Positions 1-9,214 are shown, counted from the first letter of the stretch. The stretch is 64,000 bases of DNA from Microbispora sp. NBC_01189 (GCF_036010665.1 NZ_CP108581.1:6319501-6383500), one strand, 5' to 3'. Numbers and translations: made by a program. The notes: generated from the letters alone by a model not told the origin.

Positions 1-1880
1 ATGACGGTGGACCCGTCGTGCAGCACGTGGCCGTACGGGACATGGTGGAAGAACAGCAGCAGTTCGTCGGGGCACCGCGCGAGCGACTCGTACACCTCCG
101 ACCACGGCGGCGGATACTGGCCCGTGAAGCCCGTGCCGGTGGCGCGGGTGCGGTCCACGCCGACGCCGTCGCGGTCGGCGAAGTGGTAGGTGCCCCACGG
201 CGTGTACTCGTAGCCGTCCACGTCCGGGCCGTAGTGGTGGCCGGGGCGGACCATGAACCCGACGCCGAGCGGCGCGGTGTACCGCTCGTACGTGCCGCAC
301 GAGTCGTCCATGATCTCGTGCAGCGCCTCCCGCAGCCGCCCGTCGTCCCCGCCCGCCGCGTCGTTCCCACCGGACCCGCCCGCCGAGGGCGGGAAGGTGA
401 GGCCGATCCACTCGTCGAGGATCGCCGCCGGGTCCGACGACGGTGCCCAGGCGAGCCGGCCGAAGGCGTACAGGTTGGCCTGCGCGAGCGGGTGGCCGGT
501 CCAGTACGGGTCGTCGCCGGCGTTGGAGACCCCCACGAGCCCTCCGCCGCCGACATCATCGGCCACGATGTCCGCCACCCAGGGCCCGGCGGGTCCCCAC
601 GGCCGGAAGCCGAGCACCTCGCTCCACATCGGCGCGAGATAGCACACGTGCCGCTGCTGGCCGGTGTACTCCTGCGTCACCTGAAGCTCCAGCGCGACCC
701 GGGTGCGGGGAATCGCCGCGATCACCGGCGACACCGGCTCGCGCACCTGGAAGTCGATCGGGCCGTGCTTCACCTGGAGGATCACGTTGTCGCGGAAGCG
801 CCCGTCGAGGGGGGCGAAGTGGTCGTACGCCGCGCGGGCACGGTCGGTGGACCTGTCGCGCCAGTCCTGCCGGTGGTCGTAGACGAAGGCGCGCCAGTGG
901 ACGACCCCGCCGAACGGCGCCAGCGCCCCAGCGAGCAGGTTCGCGCCGTCGGCGTGGTCGCGCCCGTACGCGTGGGGTCCCGGCTGCCCCTCGGAGTCGG
1001 CCTTGACCACGTAGCCGCCGAAGTCCGGGATCGCCTCGTACACCCGCGTGGTGACGGCGGCCCACCACGCCCGCACGTCCTCGTCGAGTGGGTCGGCGGT
1101 CGCCGTCCCGCCGAGGGCGAGGGGCGCGGCGAAGTTCACCGACAGGTGCACCCGTACGCCGTAGGGGCGCAGCCGGTCCGCGATCGCGGCGACGTCGCCG
1201 AGGCGGTCGGTGAGCAGGTGGGTCTCCGCGGCGTGCACGTTCACGTTGTTCACCGCGACCGCGTTCACCCCGCAGGCGGCCAGCAGCCGCCCGTAGGCGC
1301 CGACGCGCGTCAGGTCGTCGCGCGGGGCGCCGTCGCACCAGAAGATCGACCCGCCCGCGTAGCCGCGCTCCACCTGCCCCATCACGGGGTGCACGGCCAC
1401 GTTGTCCCAGTGGTCGAGCATGCGCAGCCGCGCCGCGGGCCGGTGGTGCTCGGCGGGCCGTTCGGCGCCGAACGCCTCCTCGCCGAGCCGCACCACATGG
1501 AACAGGCCGTAGAGCAGGCCGGCCGCCGAATCGGCGAGCACCACCGTGACGCCGTCGCGCCGGGAGACGACGTAGCACTCCTCCCCGATGCCCACCTCCC
1601 CGGAGCCCTCGTCCCCGGCCGCGGTGAGCGCGAGCACGAGGTCGTACGGCCCGCCGCCGTCCGCACCGCCGTCGCCGTCGCCATCGTGCCGACCGCCCGC
1701 CTGCCGCCGCACGCTGCCGCCGTACCGCGCGCAGGCCCGCGCCACCTCCTCGTGCACGGTCCCGGCGAGCGGCCCGCCGCCGCGCAGGAGCGTACGGCGC
1801 GAGCCGATCGGCCGGAACGCCTCGTCCGGCAGCCACGCTGGATGGACGCCGTGCGGATCGGGAGAGCCGGGAGAGGTCAC
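1..1880 (-). CDS. aguA: GH67 alpha-glucuronidase (3' part cut by window edge)
   Basis: Removes (4-O-methyl-)glucuronic acid from the end of short xylo-oligosaccharides (aldouronates). The 626 codons present have no signal peptide, as expected of the cytoplasmic GH67 enzymes. Family landmarks are all visible: KADSEGQPGP with the general acid at about Glu297, GPIDFQVREPVSP with Asp376, and TQEYTGQQ with Glu404; the spacing 297/376/404 equals that of the Geobacillus enzyme (285/364/392) shifted by 12. The YEYTPWGTYHFADRDG stretch near the left edge is also typical. The GTG start at 1880 is preceded by GGAGGAGG and is the only start that keeps the N-terminal domain. It lies 40 bp after the DUF624 gene and closes the aldouronate operon. 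The C-terminus lies outside the window. Family assignment is very secure. Confidence 0.96.
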   Translation of the reverse strand, partial: MTSPGSPDPHGVHPAWLPDEAFRPIGSRRTLLRGGGPLAGTVHEEVARACARYGGSVRRQAGGRHDGDGDGGADGGGPYDLVLALTAAGDEGSGEVGIGEECYVVSRRDGVTVVLADSAAGLLYGLFHVVRLGEEAFGAERPAEHHRPAARLRMLDHWDNVAVHPVMGQVERGYAGGSIFWCDGAPRDDLTRVGAYGRLLAACGVNAVAVNNVNVHAAETHLLTDRLGDVAAIADRLRPYGVRVHLSVNFAAPLALGGTATADPLDEDVRAWWAAVTTRVYEAIPDFGGYVVKADSEGQPGPHAYGRDHADGANLLAGALAPFGGVVHWRAFVYDHRQDWRDRSTDRARAAYDHFAPLDGRFRDNVILQVKHGPIDFQVREPVSPVIAAIPRTRVALELQVTQEYTGQQRHVCYLAPMWSEVLGFRPWGPAGPWVADIVADDVGGGGLVGVSNAGDDPYWTGHPLAQANLYAFGRLAWAPSSDPAAILDEWIGLTFPPSAGGSGGNDAAGGDDGRLREALHEIMDDSCGTYERYTAPLGVGFMVRPGHHYGPDVDGYEYTPWGTYHFADRDGVGVDRTRATGTGFTGQYPPPWSEVYESLARCPDELLLFFHHVPYGHVLHDGSTV

Positions 1881-1920
1881 GGGCCTCCTCCGGACGGGCG
1901 TGCCGGTCGTCGAGGAGGGG

Positions 1921-2673
1921 TCACGCGGTGAACCTGTCGCGCACCTCGGCGATCATCGGCCGGCTGTTCAGCAGCAGCAGCGCCGTGAACACCGAGGCCA
2001 GCGCCGCCGTCGCCGCCTCGGTGGCGACCAGCGTGAGACCGGCCGCCGCGACGAGGAGGCCCGCGCCGCCGAGCGCCACCCGGGGCGTGCGGAAGAGGAA
2101 GTAGGCGGCCAGGCGGGCGACGTCCCGCCCCCGGAACGTGAACAGAGAGGTGATCACCAGCGCGTTCGCGGTCCACAGGACCGTCGCGACTCCGACGACG
2201 ACGAGTGGCACCGTCCACCAGTCCGGCACCCCGGCGGCGGGGAAGTTCACGAGGACGACCGCCACGACGGTCAGCCACGCCAGCGCCGGGACCCAGACCT
2301 TGAGCGCGCCGCGCACGTTCATCGCGTAGCCGCGCAGGAACGCCGCCGCCGGACGCAGGTCCGCCAGATCCGCGCGGCGGCGGTGCACCGCGTACAGCGC
2401 GGCCGAAAGGGCCGGGCCGGCCGGGAGCAGGCAGGCCGCGGCCAGCGGGACGTTGGCGGCGGCGCGCCCGAACAGGCCGAGCAGGACGAGCCCCGCCAGG
2501 CCGGGCAGGCAGGCGGCCAGCAGCAGCAGTTCGACCACGAGCAGGGTGTAGACCAGCGCGGCGGCCCGCGAGAGCGGCCCGGTGCCGAACCGCCGTGCCG
2601 CCGCCGTCGTCACCGCTGACGTCGTCCCTCTTGACGTCGCCACTCTTGACATCGCGGTCGTCGTGCCGGTCAT
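1921..2673 (-). CDS. DUF624 (YesL-like) membrane protein
   Basis: A 250-residue integral membrane protein with about five or six hydrophobic helices, first at roughly residues 37-57. It matches the DUF624/YesL family, whose members sit almost always beside LplB/YtcP-type oligosaccharide importers; their biochemical role is not established, but a helper role in uptake or in sensing is assumed. Here it lies between the solute-binding protein and GH67 genes of the aldouronate operon, which is the usual arrangement. The ATG at 2673 has AGGAG six bases upstream; an in-frame ATG at 2724 would add 17 residues without a ribosome binding site and was not chosen. Confidence 0.85.
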   Translation of the reverse strand: MTGTTTAMSRVATSRGTTSAVTTAAARRFGTGPLSRAAALVYTLLVVELLLLAACLPGLAGLVLLGLFGRAAANVPLAAACLLPAGPALSAALYAVHRRRADLADLRPAAAFLRGYAMNVRGALKVWVPALAWLTVVAVVLVNFPAAGVPDWWTVPLVVVGVATVLWTANALVITSLFTFRGRDVARLAAYFLFRTPRVALGGAGLLVAAAGLTLVATEAATAALASVFTALLLLNSRPMIAEVRDRFTA

Positions 2674-2786
2674 GGGAATCTCCTGGTCGATCGGGCCGCC
2701 ACACTGCCGCCACGGATTCGCCACGGGGTCGCGGGGCCGCTACGGGGCCGCGCCGCGCAGCCGTACCTGCCTGGTCGGCGGAACGG

Positions 2787-4442
2787 TCAGCCGTGCTCCT
2801 TCTTGTACCGCTCGTAGGCGCTGTTCGCCAGGTTCACGTAGGCGGACATGTTCTTGCCCTCCAGCTCCTGCACGTACGCGTCCCACTCGGAGAAGTCGCG
2901 CTTGCCGAGGATGAACTCGAGCGAGTTCTGGGTGGCGTGGTCCTTCAGCGGGGTCTGCCACAGCGCGGCCTGCTCACGCTCCTCGTCGTTGAGGGGGGCC
3001 GGCGGCTTCGGCGGCAGCGCCTTCCGGGCGTTCATGCCCTTCTGCCACTCGATCTCCTCCTCCGAGAAGGTCGACTGGAGCAGTTCGGTGCTCCCGCCGT
3101 ACGCGAACACGCCGTTGGAGAAGCCGAAGTCCTTCTGCAGATGCTTGGGCGCCCCGGGGTTGAGCCCGACGAAGTCGACGTCCTTCGGCAGGTGGAAGCC
3201 GGAGGCGTCCCTGGTGTGGGTGACCCCGTCGACGCCCCACTTGGCGAACACCTGACCCTCGTCGGAGTACCAGAGCCAGTCGATGAACTGCATCATCGCC
3301 ACGAAGTTCTTGCTGTCCTTGGCCTTCGCGGAGATCATGATGCCGTTCTCCAGCCGGGTGTCGTTGGAGTCGGCCTTGATGGGCCCGAGCGGCCCGACGG
3401 GCACCGGGATCTTGACCAGCTTCGCCTTCGGGTTCACCTTCTCCAGCGGCGGGCGATACTCGTTGACGAGGGTCTGGGCGTTGCCGCTGATCACGAAGGA
3501 CTTGCCGGACGCCAGCTTCTGGATCGCCTGGTCGTCGGTCTGCGTGAAGCTCTCCGGGTCGAGTAGTTTGTCCTGCACCAGCGTGTGGATGAACTGCAGC
3601 ATCTGCTTGTACTGCGGCATCGCGCCCGTGTAGGCGAACTTCCCGGCCGCCGGGTCCCAGGTGAGGCCAGTGGTGAAGCCCCAGCCGCCGCGGGCCCCGC
3701 AGCCCAGGCCGAAGACCTGGTTCAGCATGGCGCCGCCCGGCGTGGGAATGGCCCACCGGTCGGAGAAGGGATAGGAGTCGGGGTGCTCCTCCTTCATCGC
3801 CTTAAGCATGGCGTGCACGTCGTCCCAGGTCTGCGGGGTCGCGATCCCGAGCTTGTCGAGGACGTCGGCGCGGACCGTGAGCGTGTACTCCACCCAGTAG
3901 TCCTCGTGGAGGCCGGGGAGCAGGTAGAAGCGGCCGTCCGCCTGCCGGAGGGTGTCAAGGTCGGGCTGCAGGTTCCACTTGGCGATCTTGTCCTTGAAGT
4001 TCGGCATCAGGTCGATGTAGTCGCTGACCGGCAGGACCGCGCCGGAGGCGACGAAGGGAGCCTCCTGGCCCGGGTAGGTCTTGGGGATGATCATGGGGGC
4101 GTCGCCCGCGCCGATGATCAGGCTGCGCTTGTTCTCGTAGTCGCTGAGCGGCACCACGTTCGGCTGGAGCGTCACGTTCGTCCGCTTGGTGAGCTCGGAC
4201 CAGAACAACCAGTCGTTCTTGATCGGATAGAACGGGTGGTTGTTGTAGAGGATGCTGAACGTCAGCGGCGCGGCGGCCTTGAACTGCGTGCCGACGGCGT
4301 AGTCGGCCATCGCGCCGTCCCGGTTCGCCGAGAGGGCCTCACCGCTCTTCTTGCCGCCGTTCTCGTCACCGCTGCCGCAGCCGGCGAGCGCGGCGAACGC
4401 ACCCATGGCGATCATCGCCTGACGCCGGTTGATCTTCTGCAT
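2787..4442 (-). CDS. Extracellular solute-binding lipoprotein of oligosaccharide ABC importer
   Basis: Captures an oligosaccharide outside the membrane and hands it to the LplB/YtcP permeases encoded just upstream. The 551-residue length fits the long LplA-type binding proteins. The N-terminus carries paired arginines (NRR) and a lipobox LAGC with the acylated Cys at residue 22, so it is a membrane-anchored lipoprotein, perhaps Tat-exported. It is the third gene of a minus-strand operon whose last gene is a GH67 alpha-glucuronidase, so aldouronates (methylglucuronoxylo-oligosaccharides) are the inferred ligand. No ATPase gene is present here; such importers usually share the multipurpose MsiK-type ATPase encoded elsewhere. 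Confidence 0.92.
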   Translation of the reverse strand: MQKINRRQAMIAMGAFAALAGCGSGDENGGKKSGEALSANRDGAMADYAVGTQFKAAAPLTFSILYNNHPFYPIKNDWLFWSELTKRTNVTLQPNVVPLSDYENKRSLIIGAGDAPMIIPKTYPGQEAPFVASGAVLPVSDYIDLMPNFKDKIAKWNLQPDLDTLRQADGRFYLLPGLHEDYWVEYTLTVRADVLDKLGIATPQTWDDVHAMLKAMKEEHPDSYPFSDRWAIPTPGGAMLNQVFGLGCGARGGWGFTTGLTWDPAAGKFAYTGAMPQYKQMLQFIHTLVQDKLLDPESFTQTDDQAIQKLASGKSFVISGNAQTLVNEYRPPLEKVNPKAKLVKIPVPVGPLGPIKADSNDTRLENGIMISAKAKDSKNFVAMMQFIDWLWYSDEGQVFAKWGVDGVTHTRDASGFHLPKDVDFVGLNPGAPKHLQKDFGFSNGVFAYGGSTELLQSTFSEEEIEWQKGMNARKALPPKPPAPLNDEEREQAALWQTPLKDHATQNSLEFILGKRDFSEWDAYVQELEGKNMSAYVNLANSAYERYKKEHG

Positions 4443-4502
4443 GAGAGGGGGGTCCTTTCCCTGGGGGGAGCGGGGCTGCCTGAGTGCGAGGATCCGGCGC
4501 GG

Positions 4503-5375
4503 CTATCCCTTCACCGCGCCGAGCATGACTCCCTTGACGAAATACCGCTGGACGAAGGGATAGATCGTCAGGATCGGGAGGACGGTGAGCACCATCGTCA
4601 CCGCCTTGATGTTGGTGGCCACGGTCATGTCGGTGGCGTCGGCGCCGACGGACGTGCCCGTGGTCGCCCCGGCGATGAGGTTGCGCAGGTAGACCGTCAC
4701 CGGGAACAGGTCGCTCTGGGTCATGTAGAGGAAGGCGGGAAACCACGAGTTCCAGAACGAGACGGCGTAGAAGAGCACCATCGTGGCGATGACCGCCTTC
4801 GACAGCGGCAGCACGATCCGCAGCAGGATGCCGTACGTGCTCATGCCGTCGATCGCGGCGGCCTCCTCCAGCTCCGCCGGGATGCCCTCGAAGAACGTCT
4901 TCATCACCAGGAGGTTGAAGACGCTGATCGCGTTCGGCAGCACGATGGCCCAGATGGTGTCCTTCAGCCCAAGGCTGGAGATCAGGACGTAGTTGGGGAT
5001 GAGCCCGCCGGAGAAGAACATGGTGAAGACCGCGACCCCGATCAGGAACGTGCGGCCCTTCAGGTGCCTCTTCGACAGCACGTACGCGTAGCAGGTCGTC
5101 ATGAGCATCGCGATGGCCGTGGCGACGACCGTGTAGACCACCGTGTTGCGGTAGTTCGTCCAGAACGTCGGGTCGGACGCCACGAACTGGTACGTACGGA
5201 AGGTGAACCCGACGGGGACGAGGTTGACCTTGCCGGCCCGGATGGCGAACTCGTCACTCAGCGACCGCGCGACGATGTTGACGAAGGGATACAGGGTCAC
5301 CAGCACGACGCCGGTCAGGACGACGGCGTTGACCACGCGGAACACCTGGCGGCCGCGGGTCCGGTCCACGGTCAC
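4503..5375 (-). CDS. Carbohydrate ABC importer permease, YtcP/LplC type
   Basis: A 290-residue inner-membrane permease with six predicted helices. The EAA loop for ATPase contact is visible as the EEAAAIDGMSTYGILLRIVLP region near residue 195. It pairs with the LplB-type permease upstream. The start is the GTG at 5375, which overlaps the TGA of the upstream gene in a GTGA configuration, so the two are translationally coupled; a long open frame continuing upstream of this point is only the shadow of the partner gene. Substrate is inferred from the operon as aldouronates or related xylan fragments. Confidence 0.93.
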   Translation of the reverse strand: MTVDRTRGRQVFRVVNAVVLTGVVLVTLYPFVNIVARSLSDEFAIRAGKVNLVPVGFTFRTYQFVASDPTFWTNYRNTVVYTVVATAIAMLMTTCYAYVLSKRHLKGRTFLIGVAVFTMFFSGGLIPNYVLISSLGLKDTIWAIVLPNAISVFNLLVMKTFFEGIPAELEEAAAIDGMSTYGILLRIVLPLSKAVIATMVLFYAVSFWNSWFPAFLYMTQSDLFPVTVYLRNLIAGATTGTSVGADATDMTVATNIKAVTMVLTVLPILTIYPFVQRYFVKGVMLGAVKG

Positions 5376-6364
5376 CACAGGCTCGTCCCCACGGTCCGGC
5401 GGGAGATCAGGTCGGCCGACAGCACCAGGCCCAGCCCGATCAGCGCCTCGAACAGGCCGATCGCCGCGGCGTAACTGAAGCTGTTGGAGATGATGCCCAT
5501 GCGGTACAGGTACGTGGAGATCACGTCGGCGGTCGGATAGGTCAGCGGGTTGTAGAGCAGCAGGACCTTCTCGAAGCCGACCGCCATGAACGTGCCGATG
5601 TTGAGGATCAGCAGGGTGACCGCCGTCGGCCGGATGCCGGGAAGGGCCACGTGCCAGATCTGCCGCCACCGGCCCGCGCCGTCGATCCGGGCCGCCTCGT
5701 ACAACTGGTCGTCGACCGTCGTGAGCGCGGCGAGATAGATGATCGTCCCCCAGCCGACCGTCTGCCACATCTCCGAGGAGACGTACATCGTCCGGAACCA
5801 GCCCGCCTCCTGCAGGAACGCGATCGGGTCGTCGCCCAGCGCCCGCAGCACCTGGTTCACCGGCCCGTCCACCGACAGCAGTTCCATGACGAGACCGGCC
5901 ACGACCACCATCGACAGGAAGTGCGGCAGGTAGGACACCGACTGGACGAACCGCTTGATCCGCCGGCCGCGCAGTTCGTTGAGCAGCAGGGCCAGCACGA
6001 TCGGCATCGGGAAGCAGAACAGCAGGGTCAGCGCGCCGAGGACCACCGTGTTGGTGAAGACGTGCCAGAACGACGGGTCGCTCAGGAACATCCGCACGTA
6101 GCGCAGGCCCACCCACTCCTCGCCCAGCACGCCGCCGCCGGGCCGGAACTTCCGGAAGGCGATCACGTTGCCGATCATCGGCAGGTACCGGAAGACCACG
6201 AAGAACAGCAGCGGGAGGAGCGCCAGCGAGTACAGCTGCCAGTCCCGGCGCAGCGCCTGACGCCAGGTGCGGCCCGGAGGGCGGTCCGCACGGGCGGGGC
6301 CGGGGCCCGCCCGCCGGGGATCACCGGCGTCCGGTGACGCGTCGACCGCCTGGGTGGTGCTCAT
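5372..6364 (-). CDS. lplB: Carbohydrate ABC importer permease, LplB type
   Basis: First gene of the aldouronate operon: 330 residues, a polar N-terminus of about 50 residues and then six membrane helices. The EAA motif (YEAARIDGAGRWRQIWHVALPG, quoted in part) and the motif FRYLPMIGNVIAFRKF near residue 62 are characteristic of LplB/YteP-type permeases. It couples to the next gene by a 4-bp overlap. A near-consensus promoter (TTGACG, 17 bp, TATATT) and a palindromic operator lie just upstream. Confidence 0.93.
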   Translation of the reverse strand: MSTTQAVDASPDAGDPRRAGPGPARADRPPGRTWRQALRRDWQLYSLALLPLLFFVVFRYLPMIGNVIAFRKFRPGGGVLGEEWVGLRYVRMFLSDPSFWHVFTNTVVLGALTLLFCFPMPIVLALLLNELRGRRIKRFVQSVSYLPHFLSMVVVAGLVMELLSVDGPVNQVLRALGDDPIAFLQEAGWFRTMYVSSEMWQTVGWGTIIYLAALTTVDDQLYEAARIDGAGRWRQIWHVALPGIRPTAVTLLILNIGTFMAVGFEKVLLLYNPLTYPTADVISTYLYRMGIISNSFSYAAAIGLFEALIGLGLVLSADLISRRTVGTSLW

Positions 6365-6464
6365 CCTCGTGCCTCCGGTGCCATCTCCGTTGGCGGCGCA
6401 GCCGCGTCACGACCACGCCGCCGCGTCAGCACGCCGCGAACGGAAAACGCCGGGGCGACATGAC

Positions 6465-6475
6465 CGAAAGTTTCG
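6465..6475. promoter_or_regulatory. Palindromic operator CGAAAGTTTCG
   Basis: CGAAA-G-TTTCG, two 5-bp arms around one base, placed about 20-35 bases downstream of the -10 box of the aldouronate operon, where a bound repressor would block transcription. It matches the CGAAA-N-TTTCG elements that I recall being described upstream of Streptomyces xylanase genes and the BxlR operator. The adjacent LacI protein is the likely binder. Confidence 0.7.
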
Positions 6476-6498
6476 ATGATTTGGATTAATATTGCGGA

Positions 6499-6527
6499 AA
6501 TATAAGCCTCAAGACAGGACGCGTCAA
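6499..6527 (-). promoter_or_regulatory. Promoter of aldouronate operon
   Basis: Read on the minus strand: TTGACG, a 17-bp spacer, TATATT. Both boxes are close to the housekeeping sigma consensus, and the site lies 135 bp upstream of the lplB start in an unusually AT-rich stretch. Confidence 0.7.
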
Positions 6528-6609
6528 GAGGGAAGTCAAGTGCCGTCGACTCCACTCACAATCGCGCTGGTCTCGGCTTATTAAAGGCCCTCGCGCTGGT
6601 AGAGTTTCA

Positions 6610-6620
6610 CGAAATTTTCG
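6610..6620. promoter_or_regulatory. Palindromic operator CGAAATTTTCG
   Basis: CGAAA-T-TTTCG, 24 bp before the LacI start codon, the second copy of the element at 6465. Its place between the putative LacI promoter and the start codon suggests autoregulation. GCGCTGGT elements lie around it (6563-6570 and 6592-6599 direct, 6627-6634 inverted). Confidence 0.65.
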
Positions 6621-6643
6621 GAAAACACCAGCGCACGGGAACG

Positions 6644-7696
6644 ATGAGTGGACCGATGACCAGCCCTACCTCCGCCCAGGGCCCCCGCCGCGCGACGATC
6701 GCGGCCATCGCCGAGGAGACCGGCGTCTCGGTGACCACGGTGTCCAAGGTCCTCAACGGCCGCCCCGACGTCGCGCCCGCCACCCGGGAACGCGTGGAGG
6801 CCTGCCTCACGCGGCACGAGTACCGCCCCCGCGTCAGACGGCGGCCGCTCAGGGGACAGATCGACCTCGTCTTCCACCAGCTGAACTCCGTGTGGTCGAT
6901 GGAGATCATCCGGGGGGTGGACTCCGTCGCCGCTCCCGCGAGGATCGAGGTCGCCCTGTCGCAACTGGGGGGAGCGCACCGGCCGCCGGACGAGTGGCTG
7001 GACGGCCTCCTCGACCGCCGGCCGCTCGGCGTGCTGTTCGTCATGTGCGGGCCGTCCCAGTCGCAGCAGCGGAGCCTGCGGCGGCAGCGGATCCCGTTCG
7101 TCGTCGTCGACACCGACAGCGTGACCCCGGCGACCGTGCCCACGGTGGGTTCCAACAACTGGAACGGCGGCCTGCTCGCCACCCGCCATCTCCTGGAGCT
7201 CGGCCACCGCCGCATCGCGGTCGTCTCGGGCCCGAAGGACGTGTTGTGCAGCAGGGCGCGGGTAGCCGGCTTCCGGGTCGCCCACGACGAGGCCGGGCTG
7301 GCCGTCGACCCCGGCCTGGTGCGGTACGGCAACTTCTACGTGGACGCCGGCTTCGAGCACGGCATGGACCTGCTGACCGGCGCCGCCCGCCCGACCGCGA
7401 TCTTCGCCGGGTCGGACCTCCAGGCGCTCGGCGTGCTGCGGGCCGCGCGGCGGCTCGGCCTCGACGTCCCCGGCGAGCTGTCGGTGGTCGGGTACGACGA
7501 CGTGCCCGCCGCCGCCTGGGTCGAGCCCGCTCTCACCACGGTGAACCAGCCGCTGTCGGACATGGCGGTCGTCGCGACCCAGATGCTGCTCGACCTGGCC
7601 CGTGGCACGGAGGTGGCCACGAGCCGCATCGACCTCGCGAACGAACTGGTGGTCCGCGACAGCACCGCGCCGCCGGTCAGGCCCTCGTCAGCCTGA
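6644..7696 (+). CDS. LacI-family transcriptional regulator of the xylan/aldouronate locus
   Basis: A 350-residue repressor with an N-terminal LacI helix-turn-helix (TIAAIAEETGVSVTTVSKVL, about residues 17-36) followed by a periplasmic-binding-protein-like sensor domain ending in the usual LANELVVRDST region. It is divergent from the GH67/ABC operon and the intergenic region carries two CGAAA-N-TTTCG palindromes, so control of that operon and of itself is inferred; the effector would be a xylo-oligosaccharide or aldouronate. ATG at 6656 is a possible alternative start. Its last 20 bp overlap the end of the convergent GH51 gene. Confidence 0.92.
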   Translation: MSGPMTSPTSAQGPRRATIAAIAEETGVSVTTVSKVLNGRPDVAPATRERVEACLTRHEYRPRVRRRPLRGQIDLVFHQLNSVWSMEIIRGVDSVAAPARIEVALSQLGGAHRPPDEWLDGLLDRRPLGVLFVMCGPSQSQQRSLRRQRIPFVVVDTDSVTPATVPTVGSNNWNGGLLATRHLLELGHRRIAVVSGPKDVLCSRARVAGFRVAHDEAGLAVDPGLVRYGNFYVDAGFEHGMDLLTGAARPTAIFAGSDLQALGVLRAARRLGLDVPGELSVVGYDDVPAAAWVEPALTTVNQPLSDMAVVATQMLLDLARGTEVATSRIDLANELVVRDSTAPPVRPSSA

Positions 7697-9173
7697 TCAC
7701 GTTCCAGGAGACGGGTGGAAGCACGATCCGCTGGGGATCGCTCCGGTGGGAGGTGTTGGGGCGGGGCGCCACCCGCTCGGGGTCGTCGGCCGTGTTGCGG
7801 GCGTACACGTCCTCGTGGGTGAGCGTCGTCGCCTCGGCGATCCGTACGGCGCCGAGCGCCCGCGTGTCGAGCTCCAGCTCCAAAGGCTCGGTCACCGACC
7901 GGTTCACCGCGAACACCGTGGTGAACCGGTCGTCGTGGGTGGCGACCGCGTGGAGCACCGGGACCTGCCCGAACTCGCCGGTCTCGTACGACGGCCCGAC
8001 CGGCTCGGTGAGCAGGACGTCGCCCGCGGCGTACCGCGCGGCCTGCGCGAACGGGTGGAAGGTCGTCTGCCGCCAGGCCCGGCCGCCCGGCTCGGTCATG
8101 ATCGGCGCGATGACGTTCACGAGCTGGGCGAGGCAGGCCGCCGCGACCCGGTCGCTGTGCCGCAGCAGCGTGACGAGCAGGCCGCCGAACGCCACGGCGT
8201 CGGCGAGGTGGTAGTGGTCCTCCAGCAGCGGCGGTGCGACCGGCCAGTCCGGCGGGGGAGGGGCCGACTGGTGCCGGCTGAGGTACCAGATGTTCCACTC
8301 GTCGAACGACACGGAGATCTTCTTGCCGGAGCCGAGCCGCGCCCCCACCTGGTCGGCGATGGAGACGACCGTGGAGATGAAGTGGTCCATGTCGGTCGCG
8401 CAGGCCAGGAAGCCGCCGAGGTCGCCGTCCTTCTCCTCGTAGTAGGCGTGGCAGGAGATGTGGTCGACCAGGTCGTAGGTCTCCTCCAGGACGGTCGTCT
8501 CCCAGGACCCGAACGTCGGCATCGAGGAGCCCGAGCTGCCGCACGCCACCAGTTCGAGGCCGGGGTCGACCATGCGCATCGCCCGGGCCGTCTCGGCGGC
8601 GAGCCTGCCGTACTCGCGGGCGGTCTTGTGCCCGATCTGCCAGGGGCCGTCCATCTCGTTGCCCAGGCACCACATGCGGATGTCGTGCGGCTCCTTGGCG
8701 CCGCCCGCCACCCGCAGGTCCGACAGCGTCGTCCCGGACGGGATGTTGCAGTATTCGAGCAGGTCGACGGCTTCCGCGACGCCGCGGGTGCCGAGGTTCA
8801 CCGCCATCATCGGCTCCAGGCCGGCGAGGCGGGACCACCGGACGAACTCGTCGACCCCGACCTCGTTGGTCTCCGTGGTGTGCCAGGCCAGGTCGAGCCG
8901 CCGGGGCCGCCGCTCGCGCGGGCCCACCCCGTCCTCCCAGCGGTAGCCGGAGACGAAGTTGCCGCCGGGATAACGGACGGTGGTCACGCCCAGCTCACGG
9001 GTGAGCGCGAGCACGTCGCCGCGGAACCCCTCCGCGTCGGCGGTGGGATGGCCGGGCTCGTAGATCCCGGTGTAGACGCAGCGGCCGAGGTGCTCGACGA
9101 ACGTGCCGAACGTACGGCGCCGCACCGGGGCCACCCGGTGGGCGGGGTCGATGGTCAGCTGTGCCTGGAGCAC
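7677..9173 (-). CDS. abfA: GH51 alpha-L-arabinofuranosidase
   Basis: Releases arabinofuranose from arabinoxylan or arabinan oligosaccharides inside the cell; no signal peptide is present. The 498-residue length is normal. The acid/base lies in CLGNEMDGPWQIG (Glu173) and the nucleophile in SFDEWNIWY (Glu292), close to the 175/294 positions of the Geobacillus enzyme. The GTG at 9173 is preceded by AAGGAG six bases upstream and yields the typical N-terminus (LTIDPAHRVAPV); an ATG at 9227 would add 18 unlikely residues. Last gene of the GntR-associated operon, 41 bp after the beta-helix gene; its stop overlaps the convergent LacI gene. Confidence 0.95.
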   Translation of the reverse strand: MLQAQLTIDPAHRVAPVRRRTFGTFVEHLGRCVYTGIYEPGHPTADAEGFRGDVLALTRELGVTTVRYPGGNFVSGYRWEDGVGPRERRPRRLDLAWHTTETNEVGVDEFVRWSRLAGLEPMMAVNLGTRGVAEAVDLLEYCNIPSGTTLSDLRVAGGAKEPHDIRMWCLGNEMDGPWQIGHKTAREYGRLAAETARAMRMVDPGLELVACGSSGSSMPTFGSWETTVLEETYDLVDHISCHAYYEEKDGDLGGFLACATDMDHFISTVVSIADQVGARLGSGKKISVSFDEWNIWYLSRHQSAPPPPDWPVAPPLLEDHYHLADAVAFGGLLVTLLRHSDRVAAACLAQLVNVIAPIMTEPGGRAWRQTTFHPFAQAARYAAGDVLLTEPVGPSYETGEFGQVPVLHAVATHDDRFTTVFAVNRSVTEPLELELDTRALGAVRIAEATTLTHEDVYARNTADDPERVAPRPNTSHRSDPQRIVLPPVSWNVIRLTRA

Positions 9174-9214
9174 GGGCCTCTCCTTGATCGCAGGAGTGTG
9201 TCGCCCGGCGATTG

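Noticed and set aside
18-1931. Long plus-strand open frame of 637 codons.
   Set aside because: It is antisense to the GH67 gene, which has complete catalytic motifs; the plus-strand product is Arg/Val/Pro-rich as expected of a GC-driven shadow.
4503-6116. Single 537-codon frame spanning both importer permeases.
   Set aside because: Only the C-terminal 290 codons encode a permease; the rest is the shadow of lplB. The GTGA overlap at 5372-5375 marks the true start.
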